This document shows positions 45,231-56,840 of a stretch of DNA of 64,000 nucleotides, piece by piece (position 1 is the first letter of the stretch; every line of letters begins with the position of its first letter). Source of the stretch: Beta vulgaris subsp. vulgaris (Eukaryota > Streptophyta > Magnoliopsida > Caryophyllales > Amaranthaceae); the NCBI RefSeq assembly GCF_026745355.1, contig NC_079202.1:7311629-7375628 (forward strand), read 5' to 3'. Made by a program: the position numbers and the translations under genes. Below the pieces are notes generated by a model. The model saw only the letters and a list, made by a program, of their open reading frames with translations, did not search any database and was not told the DNA's origin.

Positions 45231-45470
45231 GAGAGTGAAATAAACCTACATTTTCTCTTAGGGTGATATGATTGCTATGTGATACTGCTTGTTACTTGTA
45301 TACTTGAGTTGAATTAGTATGAATGATTATCTTACAAAATGTTTTATGACACGGATTGTTACTGGTATATCATGTGAATTGCATTCATATATGAATGCAT
45401 ATGTTCTCTATGATATAAGTTCGAACTGAGCTCCAGTTTCGAGGAAGAAACTTTTTCCAAGAAGGGAAGG

Positions 45471-45892
45471 ATGTAATATCCCGAGTTTCAACTTTATTTT
45501 ATTAATAATCTTGACTGATAAACTAAAAGTGACCCTATATTTTTAGTAAATAACAATCACTAAGTTAATATTAATTATATTTAGATTTCTAAGTTATGTT
45601 TATAAATGATTAAACTCCAAACATTTTCTCCCTTATCAACTTTGTCAATGTCTTAGGTATTCAATTTTGGGTCAACATAGTAATGTTCAAGTGTTAAGCC
45701 CAAAATTATTGCAACCCAATTTCTGAAAATTTAATCAAATCAGATAGAAAGAAAAAGGTAAAGGAAATGAATGTAAAAACAATAAAGAGAGGAGAAACAC
45801 TCTCCTCTTTGTTCTTCCTCCCTTACGCTGCGCACCAAACCATGAAAACCATAATTTTACCTTTTTTTCCTTGTACTACAAAATCCGCAAAA
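45471..45892 (+). repeat. 3' LTR start of the decayed chromovirus
   Basis: It begins TGTAATATCCCGAGTTTC right after the polypurine tract and is cut by copia element B at about 45893. Confidence 0.7.
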
Positions 45893-45893
45893 C

Positions 45894-47224
45894 AGTTTTG
45901 ATGATGACAAAGAAACAAAGATGCAAACTAAGTAGTGAACTAATGAGTTATTTAAGTGTATGATGTTTAAGGTATCAATGAAAGGAACTGGGAGAATACG
46001 AAGTCAAGGAAGAAGTCAAGAGAGGATTTCAAAGGCTAAGTAAAGAAGTTTCTATAGTTGATACTGGAGCAAGCATTGGATCAAGAAGAATAAAAGCTAG
46101 GCTTTTATTTTCTAGTTCCAATGTAAAGGAACAAAGAAGAATGGTAAGGAACAGTGGCAGTTTATTTGAGAATGAGAGTTTGTTCCTTCTTAAGGAACAA
46201 ACTAAGTGGCACTAAACGAATTGTTAAAGGAACTATTATAAAAGGAACTAGACTTAGGCGTGCAAAGTATAACGGTTAAATAGAATTGAGTAAGTCATGC
46301 CTAAATTATAGGAAATTATTTATATTTAATATTTAAATGATAAAATCAGTTTTAAAAAGAAAATCGTTTAGAAAAGATTTTTTTTTCGGAAAATAAGAAA
46401 ATAATATCCGGTTTTATAAGAATTTGTTTAAAAGATATTATTTTCTTAAAGATTAAAAATTCAGTTTTAAATAAAAAGTGTTTTATAAAACTGATTTTCG
46501 GATAAAGCTCAAGGAACTCCTATTACTTAGGAGTTGTGCTAAATATATCACGTTCATATTAGATCATGGGATCATGGGACATGATAGAAACGTGTTCCTT
46601 AGGGGAAGGAACATCATGGGTTAATGGACTTAACATGTAATCAGTTTTAACTCCCACGTTTTATGATTACACTATAAATATTGAAGTCTAGATAAGTTCC
46701 AAAGTGTGTCTGACTAAGTAATTAAGTGAGTTTAACTAATTAAGTGTCAGTGCCTTCATTCTCTCATAATAGCCATTTGTTCTTTGCTTTCTTACTCTAA
46801 TTCCACTAAGCTTATTTCGATCAATTGTATTTTGGTTTTTGGGGTAAGGGAACTTTGAGTGAAGTTCTGTAAGAGAGAGGCTTTGAGTGAAGCTTGTATG
46901 GTGAGAAAACTTCGAGTGAAGTTGAGAGGAACTCTGTTAAGGGAACAGTGGCTCAGGAACTTGAGTTTAGGAACTCAAGGTGTGGCTCGAGTTAGAATTA
47001 GGTTGTAACAAAGTTGTTTGGCCTAATTAGTGAAAGAGTTGAGTTTAAAATCCCTAGTGGTCGAGGTTGTTTCTTCTTGTTGGGCCCAAGAAGTTTTTCC
47101 TCGTAAAAATCCCTTGTGTTCCTCTAGCTTGTTTATTGTTTAAGTTTTAATTTCCGCAAAAAGTTACGTTTATTTCTACACCTACAATTCACCCCCCTCT
47201 TGTAGTGTTCCTAGGGAAATAACA
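45894..47224 (+). repeat. 5' LTR of copia element B
   Basis: It matches the 3' LTR but is about 60 bases shorter because of many 1-5 base deletions. A TATA box TATAAATA is at 46673-46680. It ends GGAAATAACA. Confidence 0.92.
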
Positions 47225-47226
47225 AT

Positions 47227-47238
47227 TGGTATCAGAGC
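47227..47238 (+). other. Primer-binding site of copia element B
   Basis: TGGTATCAGAGC, an exact initiator-Met tRNA complement, lies two bases after the LTR. Confidence 0.9.
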
Positions 47239-47289
47239 TAGAACTCACGTAAGATAGGAAACCCTATTGAGAAAAAGATCCAAGGAACA

Positions 47290-48072
47290 ATGAATACCAC
47301 CGAGAAACTTGAAGAAGGTTATTCCACTCAAAGGCCTCCTATGTTCAATGGGAAGTACTACAACTATTGGAAGAACCGCATGGAGATATTCATCAAAGCT
47401 GAAAACTATCAGGTATGGAGAGTCATTGAAGTTGGTGATTTCGAAGTCACAACTACAAATGACAAAAATGAGGTAACTCTAAAACCCCTCTCTGATTATG
47501 ACAAATCTGATTTTGAAAAAATGGAAGTAAATGCCATGGCTATTAAACTGTTGCATTGTGGACTTGGACCCCATGAACATAATAGGATCATGGGATGCAA
47601 ATCCGCAAAGCAAATATGGGATTTACTAGAAGTAACCCAAGAAGGAACTAATGAAGTTAAAAGATCGAAAATTGATTTACTTATGAATCAATATGAACTG
47701 TTCTGCATGAAATCTAAAGAAAGCATCCGAGACATGTTTACTCGTTTTACTAACATTATTAATGAGTTGGCTTCTCTTGGAAAGTTTATTTCATCTGAGG
47801 AACAGGTTCGAAAGGTTCTTAGGAGTCTTCCTAAGGACAGATGGATGGCTAAAGTCACTGCTCTTCAAGAAACAAAAGACTTCACTAAGTTCAACTTAGA
47901 ACAGCTGGCAGGGTCACTTATGACTCATGAGCTTCACCTTGATACTGAATATGGTGAAAGCTCCAAATCAAAATCAATTGCTCTCAAAGCAGATGATGAA
48001 GATGATTCGGATCAGAAGAAGAAGAAGCAGCCCTCATGGTTCGAAAATTTCGAAAGATGTACAGGAACATGA
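47290..48072 (+). CDS. gag: Copia B Gag, N-terminal open part
   Basis: This is an open stretch of 260 residues starting MNTTEKLEEGYSTQRPPMFNGKYYNYWKNRM, the standard copia gag opening (PF14223 type). KAENYQVWRV, LHCGLGPHEHNRIMGCKSAKQIWDLL, MNQYELFCMKSKESIRDMFTRFTNIINELASLG and EEQVRKVLRSLPKDRW are all present. The ATG follows the PBS by about 50 bases. The frame shifts at about 48040-48070, after which the knuckle part continues in the next frame. Confidence 0.9.
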   Translation: MNTTEKLEEGYSTQRPPMFNGKYYNYWKNRMEIFIKAENYQVWRVIEVGDFEVTTTNDKNEVTLKPLSDYDKSDFEKMEVNAMAIKLLHCGLGPHEHNRIMGCKSAKQIWDLLEVTQEGTNEVKRSKIDLLMNQYELFCMKSKESIRDMFTRFTNIINELASLGKFISSEEQVRKVLRSLPKDRWMAKVTALQETKDFTKFNLEQLAGSLMTHELHLDTEYGESSKSKSIALKADDEDDSDQKKKKQPSWFENFERCTGT

Positions 48073-49110
48073 AGAATGGAAACTTCAAAGGTAAAACTAA
48101 GAAATTTTCTAACAAAGCTGCTTGTCATAAATGTGGTAGTACAGATCACTTCATCAAGGAATGTCCTCTTTGGGAAAATGACAAAACCAAAGAAAGGAAC
48201 AAGGAACGCTTTGCTGAAAGGAACAAAGAATCAAAAGCACCTTTCTCTAAGGCAAATGTGCGCAAAGCTATGATAGCTGCTTGGGGAGATTCAGAGACGG
48301 AAGAAGAAGAGGAACAACCAACTGAAGAAACAGCAAACCTTTGCCTCATGGCAAACACTGACGAAAAAGAAGATGAAGAAAAAGTTGAGGTAAGTCAACA
48401 TGGCTTGAGTCAGACTTAGATGTAAAACTAGGCTGAAATATATGATCTTCTTTATGATGCAATTCTTGAATGTAGAGATGAACGTGAAAAACGTAAACAA
48501 ACGGAACAAGCCTTAAAGTCTGCAAGGAACACATAGAATGGCTTAAGAAAATGAGAACAGATGTTGAAACAAGATTCTTTGATTTATTTGATAAAAACTT
48601 AAAAATCAAAGAATGCTATGAAAGTTTGAAAAATGAAAATTATCTAATTAATTTAGAGATTTCACACTTGAAGGAGTTTGTCCCTGTTCTGAGTTCCTTT
48701 GATATAAGATCAACCCCTTTGAAAGGATACAGATCTGAGATTGAAAATTGAATAAAGAGAAAAATATTTTAAAGGAACAGATCTGTAATCTTAAAAAGGA
48801 ACTGGTTGTCGCAAGGAACAGAGGCAAAATCATGAAAGTTCCTAAGTGGATTGAGAAACCACAGACCAAGAGGAAGGAAGGTCTTGGTTTTGAAAACTAC
48901 AAGAAAAGGAACAAGACAAAGAAATATGTTGATCTACCTAGTGATAAGTTTTGTATGTATTGTGGCAAGGTAGGTCATTACATAAATCAATGTCAACTAA
49001 AATCTATTGGCAAAAATGTGACAATAAGTAAGAAAAAATGGGTTGTCAAAACAAATCCTAGTCAAGAACAGGAACCCACGAAAGATGGGGTTCCTACAAC
49101 TAACACTTAG
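48036..49110 (+). pseudogene. Copia B Gag, C-terminal part in shifted frames
   Basis: The frame at 48036-48419 carries the first zinc knuckle CHKCGSTDHFIKECPLW and an acidic EEEEEQPTEE run. A break follows. Frames at 48551-48751 and 48748-49110 hold a coiled-coil-like section and a second knuckle CMYCGKVGHYINQC. At least three single-base shifts or stops are needed to explain the splits. Confidence 0.85.
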
Positions 49111-49124
49111 TTGATTTTTGCAGG

Positions 49125-49720
49125 TTGGAGTGAGGGGGAACAACACATGGTATCTCGATAGTGGTTGTTCCAAGCACATGACAGGAGACAAAAAAGTTTC
49201 TCTCACTCACAACCTATGAAGGTGGAAGTGTAACATTTGGTGATAATAAGAAAGGTAACATAGTTCATGGGTAAGGTGGTAAGTCACCACTACACTCCAT
49301 TGAAAATGTATTTTTAGTTGAAGGTCTAAAACATAATCTATTAAGCATTTCTCAATTCTGTGACAAAGGAAATACTGTAAAATTTGATAAAGAAAAATGC
49401 TTGATCATCAACATTAAAACTAAGAAGGTTATCTTGGAAGGAACAAGGAAAGGGAACACATACATTGTGGATCTAGACCTTGTTCCTCAAATCAATTTAA
49501 CTTGTCTTAGTGTTATTGAAGATGATTCACTTTTTGGCACAAGCGTCTAGGACATGCTAGCTTTTCATTACTTGAGAAACTTAGAAAAAAGATCTTGTTT
49601 TAGGATTACCATCCATAAAATTTCATATTGATCAAGTTTGTGATGCATGTGCACGAGGTAAGCAAGTAAGATCCTCTTTCAAATCTAAAACGATTGTAAG
49701 TACCACTAAACCATTAGAAT
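49125..49720 (+). pseudogene. Copia B protease and pre-integrase region
   Basis: The protease motif WYLDSGCSKHMTGD starts near 49149, with an intact DSG catalytic triplet. The frame breaks within 20 residues. Later blocks NLLSISQFCDKGNTVKF-like, EGTRKGNTYIVDLDLV and the HHCC zinc domain (SLFWHKR-like, CDACARGKQ near 49643) are spread over several frames. Confidence 0.83.
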
Positions 49721-49728
49721 TAATTCAT

Positions 49729-50340
49729 ATGGACTTATGTGGACCCATGAGAATTCAAAGCAGAAGTGGAAAGAGGTATGTACTTGTGATTGTAGATGAC
49801 TACTCTAGGTATACTTGGGTTATTTTTCTCACTAGTAAAGATGAAACTTATGATGAGTTCCTTGTCTTTGCTAAAAGAGTTCAAAACTTAAGTGGTCATA
49901 AAATAATGCACATTAGATCAGATCATGGCAAAGAATTCGAAAATTATAAATTTGATGACTTAAGCAGAGATAATGGCCTAGATCATAATTTTTCTGCCCC
50001 TAGAACACCACAACAAAATGGTGTTGTAGAAAGGAAAAATAGAACTTTGGAGGAAATGTCTAGAACCATGTTAATTGCTAGTGAACTTCCAAGGAACTTT
50101 TGGGCTGAAGCTGTTAATACTGCTTGTCACATAATTAATCGTGCCATGATGAGACCTATCATTAATAAAACTCCTTATGAACTTTATTTTGGAAAGAAAC
50201 CAAATATCACTATTTTAGAACATTTGGCTGCAAATGTTATGTGCATAATAATGGAAAAGATAATCTTGGAAAATTTGATGCAAGGAGTGATGAAGCAAAT
50301 TTTTAGGATACTCTTCACATAGTAAAGCTTATAGAGTATA
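49729..50340 (+). pseudogene. Copia B integrase core
   Basis: An open stretch of 197 residues holds the rve core: Asp in VIVDDYSRYTWVIF, Asp in IRSDHGKEFEN and Glu in PQQNGVVERKNRTLEEMSRTML. A frameshift near 50225 moves the FGCKCYVHN-like C-terminal block to another frame. Confidence 0.9.
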
Positions 50341-50686
50341 TAACAAAAGAACTATGTGTGTTGAAGAAAGCATTCATGTAATCTTTGATGAATCTGACAA
50401 ATATAATCCAAGCATACAGGTTGATGACTATGAGATTGGTTGTACAACCAAGTAAAGAAGCAGATTCACAAGAAGAAGAAGAAGTGAAAGAGGAAAGGAA
50501 CGAGGAATTGAAAATAATACATCAATGATGTTCCTGTTCCTCAAGGAGGAGAAGATGTTCCTGTTCCTCAAAATGAAGGAACTGAGTCCACCGAGGCTAA
50601 CAGAGGAACAACTGACAGAGTTCCTCATCTACTCAAGGAACTCATGAGGAACAACATGTTCCTATAAGAGAGTTTCAACCAAAACC

Positions 50687-51500
50687 TTGGAGACAACAAA
50701 AGTCACATCCATGGAACTCATAATCAGCGACATATCCAAAGGTACGCAAACTAGATCTCAGTTAAGGAACTTTTGTGCATTTCATGCGTTCCTATCAATG
50801 ATGGAACCAAGAAATCATGAAGAAGCCTTAACTGACTCTGATTGGATTACTGCAATGCAAGCTGAATTAAATGAGTTTGAAAGAAACAAGGTATGGCATC
50901 TAGTTCCCTCATCTAAACAACAAAAAGTAATTGGCTTAAAATGGGTGTTTAGAAACAAACTAGATGAATATGGAACCATTGTAAGAACAAAGCTAGACTT
51001 GTAGTAAAAGGTTATAATCAACAAGAAGGAATAGATTATGAAGAAACCTTTGCTCCTGTAGCTAGATTAGAAGCCATTAGAATTTTAATTGCATTTGCTG
51101 CTTACATGGGATTTAAACTATATCAAATGGATGTTAAGTGTGCATTTTTAAATGGCTATCTAAACGAAGATGTATATGTTGAACAACCCCCGGCTTTGAA
51201 AATAATAATCTCCCAAATCATGTCTACAAGCTTGATAAAGCTCTTTATGGGTTAAAACAAGCACCTAGATCATGGTATGAGAGATTATCAAAGTTCCTTT
51301 TAGAAAACAATTTTAAAAGAGGAAAGGTTGATAAAACCTTGTTCCTAAAATCTAAAGGAACTGAATTTTGCTTGTTCAAATATATGTTGATGACATCATA
51401 TTCGGAGCTACTAATGAAACATTGTGCAAAGAATTCTCAAGTCTCATGAGAATGAATTTGAAATGAGTATGATGGGTGAGTTAAATTTCTTTCTTGGACT
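50687..51500 (+). pseudogene. Copia B reverse transcriptase
   Basis: The frame at 50687-51004 contains NHEEALTDSDWITAMQAELNEFERNKVWHLV and [14 protein letters not shown]. Then [42 protein letters not shown] follows, and the catalytic YVDD at 51383-51394 is preserved. Frame breaks occur at about 51000, 51190, 51370 and 51450. Confidence 0.9.
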
Positions 51501-51571
51501 ACAAATCAAACAAACTGAAAAGGGAATAATTGTTCACCAACAAAAATACATAAAGGAACTATTAAAGAAAT

Positions 51572-52255
51572 ATGGCCTCGATAAATCACACTCCTATGGG
51601 AACTTCAACTAGATTAGATGAAGACTCCATAGGAACAAGTGTTGATCAAACAAAATATAGAGGAATGATTGGTTCACTTTTGTATCTAACTGCTAGTCGT
51701 CCAGACATAGCTTTCAGTGTTGGTTTGTGTGCTAGATTTCAAGCAAATCCAAAGGAGTCTCACCTTACTGCTGTGAAGAGAATTCTTAGATATCTTAAAG
51801 GAACAGATGATCTTGGACTCTACTATCCAAGAAGTGATACATTCGAACTAAAAGGATATGCAGATGCAGATTATGCTGGAGATCTTGTAAATAAAAAGCA
51901 CCTCAGGTATGGCACAATTCCTTTGTCATAGTTTAGTTTCTTGGAGTACCAAGAAACAAAACACAGTTGCTTTATCCACTGCTGAAGCAGAATATGTAGC
52001 AGCTGCTGCATGTTGCTCTCAAATGCTTTGGATAAAACAACAACTTAGTGACTATGGAATAAACTTTGATTGTGTTCCTATTTATTGTGATAATACAAGT
52101 GCTATAAGTATTTCTAAAGATCCAGTGCATCATTCTAGAGTAAAGCATATACATATCAGACATCACTTTTTAAGAGAAAATGTTGAAAAAGGTTTGATTA
52201 AACTTGAGTTTTGTCAAACTGAGAATCAGATTGCTGATATCTAACTAAGCCTTTG
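51572..52255 (+). pseudogene. Copia B RNase H
   Basis: Two frames (51572-51931, then 51909-52244) carry TKYRGMIGSLLYLTASRPDIAF, YADADYAGDLVNKKHL with the first acidic residue, STAEAEYVAAAACCSQMLWIKQQ with the Glu, and YCDNTSAISISKDPVHHSRVKHI. The LTKPL ending lies in another frame after 52244. Confidence 0.9.
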
Positions 52256-52259
52256 CAAA

Positions 52260-52854
52260 GGATAGATATGAAAAATTAAGGCTTGAGTTAGGGTTAATAA
52301 AAATTAAGTGATTGTTCCTATGTCATTCCCCCATGTTTGAATCAATTTGAGTGACTTTGTGTGCTAAAAATAATTGTGTTTAATTGCCTAAGACCATTGC
52401 AAATTGGAATGTTCAAAACATAAACATGAATTCAAAGAAATTAAACAACTCACAAATGTCACATAATACTCCCCTTACTGTTCCTAAGGTTAAGAAACAT
52501 GCATGATATGAAGGACATTGATATGTAGCATTAGTTGTTCCTATAGCACAAGTTCCTTAGCATTTATTTTCTTTCAAAAATTAAAATCATAAAAATCCAA
52601 AAATCCGAAAAATCCCAAAATATAAAGGAATCAGATTTAATTAAATCTTGATTCTTATTTATCATCTTTTCGTTTTCTTTTTCTTTTTTATTTTTTATTT
52701 TGCTTTATTTTTTCCCGCGTGTCAAAACTATTACATGCAAAACTTCCTTAATTCACCATTATTAGAAACCGTGTTCCTCAACTCTTCATCTTCACCATAG
52801 CCGAAAATTCATCACACCTCTTGATACTCCATAAAAACCTCAATCTTCTCAAAT
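52260..52854 (+). other. Spacer between pol and the third ORF of copia B
   Basis: AT-rich non-coding DNA with T-rich tracts at about 52660-52710, equivalent to 8766-9305 in copia A. Confidence 0.6.
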
Positions 52855-54554
52855 CATGGCAAAAACTCAAGAATCTCCTTTTCCAACATCAAAAACTACC
52901 AACACTTCAAAAATGGAAAATCTCTTCTCCAACCAAAACCCTTGAAACGACCAAATTCAAGAAACCCCATAGAGAACAACAATTAGAATCTCCAGAAGGA
53001 GTATGCGTAGAAGAAAATTAATTGGGGAAGATGATGAAGAAGAAACCCCGGAACAACTCAGGGGGAAGAAGAAGAAATCACGCCTGTTCCTTCCAAAGGA
53101 ACTGTTTCTTCATCTTCCAAGAAACGGGTCGAACGAAGTGAATCTAGGTATGTTGGGTTTTGTGGTAGATTTAGAATGGGCAATAAAGTGAATTTCATGA
53201 ATTAACTCCATTCTAAAGGAACAGGCATGGAATTCTTGTTTGAATTCGCCTTTAACAATGACTTGTTCCTTTAGCTATGGATGAATTTTGTGCAAATTTT
53301 ACTAAACTAATGGTCTTTGCACAACTGAGGTTAGAGGAAAGAAAATTAAGTTTAATCAAGCCACATTGGGCAAAGTTTGGGAAGTTCCTTGCAAAGGAAC
53401 TGATTTGTACTTTAAACGGAAAGGAACTGTTCTTTTCCGAATTTTCCTCAGACAAAATTTAGAATATTTTGGAGGAACTGCTGGTCAAAAACAAACCATA
53501 AACTACTCTCTCCCCTTCACAAAGTACTATTCAACTTGGTATGGAGAGCTTTCATTCCTCGGACTGAAAAGAGGAATGAAGTGGGTCTCTTAGATATGTG
53601 TTATATGTTTTGCTTAGACCACCACATTCAAATCAACTTCCTTTCTCTCTTTATCCAACATCTTACTCACTGTATTGAAAACAATTGTGTGATTGGGTAT
53701 GGTGCTTTGATAACTTCTCTACTTCATCACTTTGAAGTAAGACTCACTGGTTGGACTACATTAGGAGTAAAACAAGGGAACATCTTGAATGAGAAGACTC
53801 TAAATGGACTTGGTCTTTCTGTCCAAGAAGGAGTACTCATTCAAGGGAGAATAGCTCCAAGTTCCTCAAGTAAAAGAAAATTGCCTAAAATTGACATGGA
53901 GGAAGAAGATAATGATGTTATCTTGGAGGAACCTGTTCCTAAGCCGGAGGAACCAAAACCAAAGAGGCGCAAACACATCGCTACCAAGCCTAGAGTTTCT
54001 GTTCCTTAGAGGGTGAGGAAGAGCAATCGTCTAAAGATTGCTCCTACTGTTTCTGTTCCTTTCAACAAGGATTCTCCTTTAATCATTTCGGATGCTGAGG
54101 AATAGGAACCCTTCCACCAACACCACCATTTCTCCCTCCAATTTATAACCCTTCTTCTTCTGCTTCCATTCCCGGAACAGATGAGCCTTCCATTCAACCC
54201 CCTCCAGTTCCTTCACAAAATCCACCTTCTGCCTCAGGTTCCAAGGGTAAGGAACAAGAATCTCCGGATGATGGTAGCTGGGTAAATGATGTTTGTCTTC
54301 CTGCTCAACACATGATCAAATTTTATAATCACCTTCACTGGACTTTGGATGCTAAAACTGATAAAATGTTGAGTCTTATGAAGATTCTAAGTGATACAGT
54401 GGTTGCGCAACAAAAGAAGATGGACTCTATGGCCCTTGCTTTGGAGGAGTTGAAGGAACAAGTTGGACTCAACCATGGGGTGGTGATGAAGAAGCTAGAG
54501 GATGTGGTGGAGGAAGAGATTGTAGAGGAACACCATTCCCCTTCCCTTTCTTAG
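52855..54554 (+). pseudogene. Copia B third ORF (env-position)
   Basis: It opens MAKTQESPFPTSK and continues in several frames: a basic/acidic linker (EDDEEE, KKKKS), a central domain at 53277-53800 (MDEFCANFTKLMVFAQ, INYSLPFTKYYSTWYGELSF, LLDMCYMFCLDHHIQINFLSLFIQHLTHCI, GYGALITSLLHHFEV), an acidic/proline segment with a KPKRRKHIATK basic patch, and a helical tail (54312-54554). The central domain resembles plant transposon-protein domains more than an envelope; no signal peptide or transmembrane anchor is evident. Copia A shows the same blocks. Function unknown. Confidence 0.68.
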
Positions 54555-55112
54555 TTTTTTTTATTGTTCCTGTTTCCTTTTCAAGGAACATGACTTCTGT
54601 TTAATCCTTTTTCTTTTCCTTCTTTGTTTGTTGTTATGGAACAAGTGCTATATATAAACAATGACTTTTGCTATTATGTCTGAGTTTCCGAATGTTTTTG
54701 CATAATTTCTTCCTTGGAATGGCTAGTATTATGTGATTGATGTTTGAGCAAGTGTCCTCTTTGAAATTCTAACTTAACCATCAAAGGTGCTTGTATATGG
54801 TCTTAAGGTGTTAAATCAATTCATCAATACATGCATAGTCTATTCTTTTTGAGGATGAGAAAGGGGAAACATGATTTAAGGAACAAATTGTACATATACA
54901 TAAATTGAAAAAATGTGAAAAATTAAAAATTTTAAAAAAAATTAGGATAAGGTAAATGAAAAATCAAAAATAGGTTAAGGTAAATGAAAAATCAAAATTC
55001 AGTTACTTACATAATTGTGTTTTATTTTTCATTTTCTTCTTTATTATTTCATCATTTTCATTCACTTATATAATTTGTTATTGCCTTAGTTTGTACCTTT
55101 GTTGTCATCATC
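54555..55112 (+). other. 3' spacer of copia B
   Basis: AT-rich non-coding DNA with one short imperfect duplication (GGTAAATGAAAAATCAAAA, near 54950 and 54979). Confidence 0.6.
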
Positions 55113-55125
55113 AAAAAGGGGGAAA
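55113..55125 (+). other. Polypurine tract of copia B
   Basis: AAAAAGGGGGAAA lies just before the 3' LTR start TGTTGAACCC. Confidence 0.85.
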
Positions 55126-55126
55126 T

Positions 55127-56519
55127 TGTTGAACCCTAGTTTTGATGATGACAAAGAAACAAAGATGCAAACTAAGTAGTGAACTAATGAGTTATTTAAG
55201 TGTATGATGTTTAAGGTATCAATGAAAGGAACTGGGAGAATACGAAGTCAAGGAAGAAGTCAAGAGATGATTTCAGAGGCTAAGTAAAGAAGTTTCTATA
55301 AGTTGATACTGGAGCAAGCATTGAATCAAGAAGAATAAAAGCTAGGCGTTTTATTTTCTAGTTCCAGTGTAAAGGAACAAAGTAAGGATGGTAAGGAACA
55401 GTGGCAGTTTTATTTGAGAATGAGAGTTTGTTCCTTTCTAAGGAACAAACTAAGTGTCACTAAACGAATCTGTTAAAGGAACTTAGTTTATAAAAGGAAC
55501 TAGACTTAGGCGTGCAAAAGTATAACGGTACAATTACGCAATTGAGTAAGTCATGCCTAAATTATAGGAAATTAGTTTTAACTAATTTAAAATCAGTTTA
55601 AATGATAAAATCAGTTTTAAAAAGAAAATCTGTTTGAGGAAAAGATTTTGTTTTTCGGAAAATATAAAGAAAATAATTATCCGGTTTTATAAAGAATTGG
55701 TTTAAAAGATATTATTTTCTTAAAAGATTAAAAATTCAGTTTTAATGATAAAGCTGTTTTTATAACTAACTGATTTTCGGATAAAGCTTAAGGAACTCCT
55801 ATTACTTAGGAGTTGTGGCTAAAATATATCCACGTTCATATTGAGATCATGGGATCATGGGACATGATAAGAAACGTGTTCCTTAGGGGAAGGAACATCA
55901 TGGGTTAATGGACTTAACATGTAATCAAGTTTTACTCCCACGTTCTTTATGATTATCACTATAAATATTGAAGTCTAAATGAGTTCCAAAGTGTGTCTGA
56001 CTAAGTAATTAAGTGAGTTTAACTAATTAAGTGTCAGTGCCTTCATTCTCTCATAATAGCCATTTGTTCTTTGCTTTCTTACTCTAATTCCACTAAGCTT
56101 ATTTCGATCAATTGTATTTTGGTTTTTAGCCGGGGTAAGGGAACTTTGAGTGAAGTTCTGTAAGAGAGAGGCTTTGAGTGAAGCTTGTATGAGTGAGAAA
56201 ACTTCGAGTGAAGTTGAGAGGAACTACTGTTAAGGGAACAGTGGCTCAGGAACTTGAGTTTAGGAACTCAAGGTGTGGCTCGAGTTAGAATTAAGTTGTA
56301 ACAAAGTTGTTTGGCCTAATTAGTGAAAGAGTTGAGTTTAAAATCCCTAGTGGTCGAGGTTGTTTCTTCTTGTTGGGCCCAAGAAGTTTTTCCTCGTAAA
56401 AATCTCTTGTGTTCCTCTAGCTTTTTTAGTCGTTTAATTTTTAATTTCTGCAAAAAGTTACGTTTATTTCTACACCTACAATTCACCCCCCCTCTTGTAG
56501 TGTTCCTAGGGAAATAACA
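55127..56519 (+). repeat. 3' LTR of copia element B
   Basis: This 1393-bp LTR has TGTTGAACCC...GAAATAACA ends. The TATA box TATAAATA is at about 55960-55967. Confidence 0.93.
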
Positions 56520-56616
56520 CATTCTTACTAAACTTTTGCTCTCACAATTAGACAGGATACATCTGATTTAATTCGTTCCCAATAGCCATGAGATGATCAT
56601 CTTAGGGTGATCCTTT

Positions 56617-56838
56617 GTGAGAGGGGTGGGGAGGTGTGCAGTGGGCAGGTGTAGAGGTGGGCAGGGGTGGGTATGGAGAGGTGGGTGGGGGTGTGTGCAG
56701 GGTGGGCAGAGGTGCACAGACCACCTCTACCCACCCTAAACCCACCTACATCCACCCCACACACTCCCACCCACATCTCCCAACTCCACACCTGCTCACT
56801 GCCCACCTCCCCTCCCCACCACACCCCTCCCCCACCCC
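56617..56838. repeat. G-rich/C-rich imperfect inverted repeat
   Basis: About 105 bases of G-rich sequence (GAGGTGGGCAGGGGTGGG-type) are followed directly by about 120 bases of C-rich sequence, giving a long imperfect palindrome centred near 56722 (GGGTGGGCAGAGGTG against CACCTCTACCCACCC). Runs of GGG close together give G-quadruplex potential. Open frames here are low-complexity. Confidence 0.8.
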
Positions 56839-56840
56839 TG

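Larger units (their letters stand above)
41066..45892 (+). mobile_element. Decayed chromovirus (Ty3/gypsy) with partial LTRs
   Basis: A 5' LTR remnant ends GTCATACA at 41519 and is followed by a PBS. The internal region runs to a polypurine tract (AGAAGGGAAGGA), and a 3' LTR starts TGTAATATCCCGAGTTTC at 45471. TTTCGAGGAAGAAAC before the polypurine tract is the chromovirus-type context also seen in unit 2. The interior is so decayed that only the integrase C-terminus is readable. Copia element B truncates the 3' LTR. Confidence 0.75.
45894..56519 (+). mobile_element. Copia element B (SIRE/Maximus-like)
   Basis: This is a full-layout copia element: 5' LTR 45894-47224, PBS, gag, protease, integrase, RT, RNase H, third ORF, polypurine tract and 3' LTR 55127-56519. 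It is related to copia A but from another subfamily, since the LTR sequences differ. It lacks the first 11 bases (TGTTGAACCCT) of its 5' LTR, and no target duplication matching CATTC at the right side is found, so its left border is damaged. The many single-base frameshifts make it non-coding as read. Confidence 0.93.
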
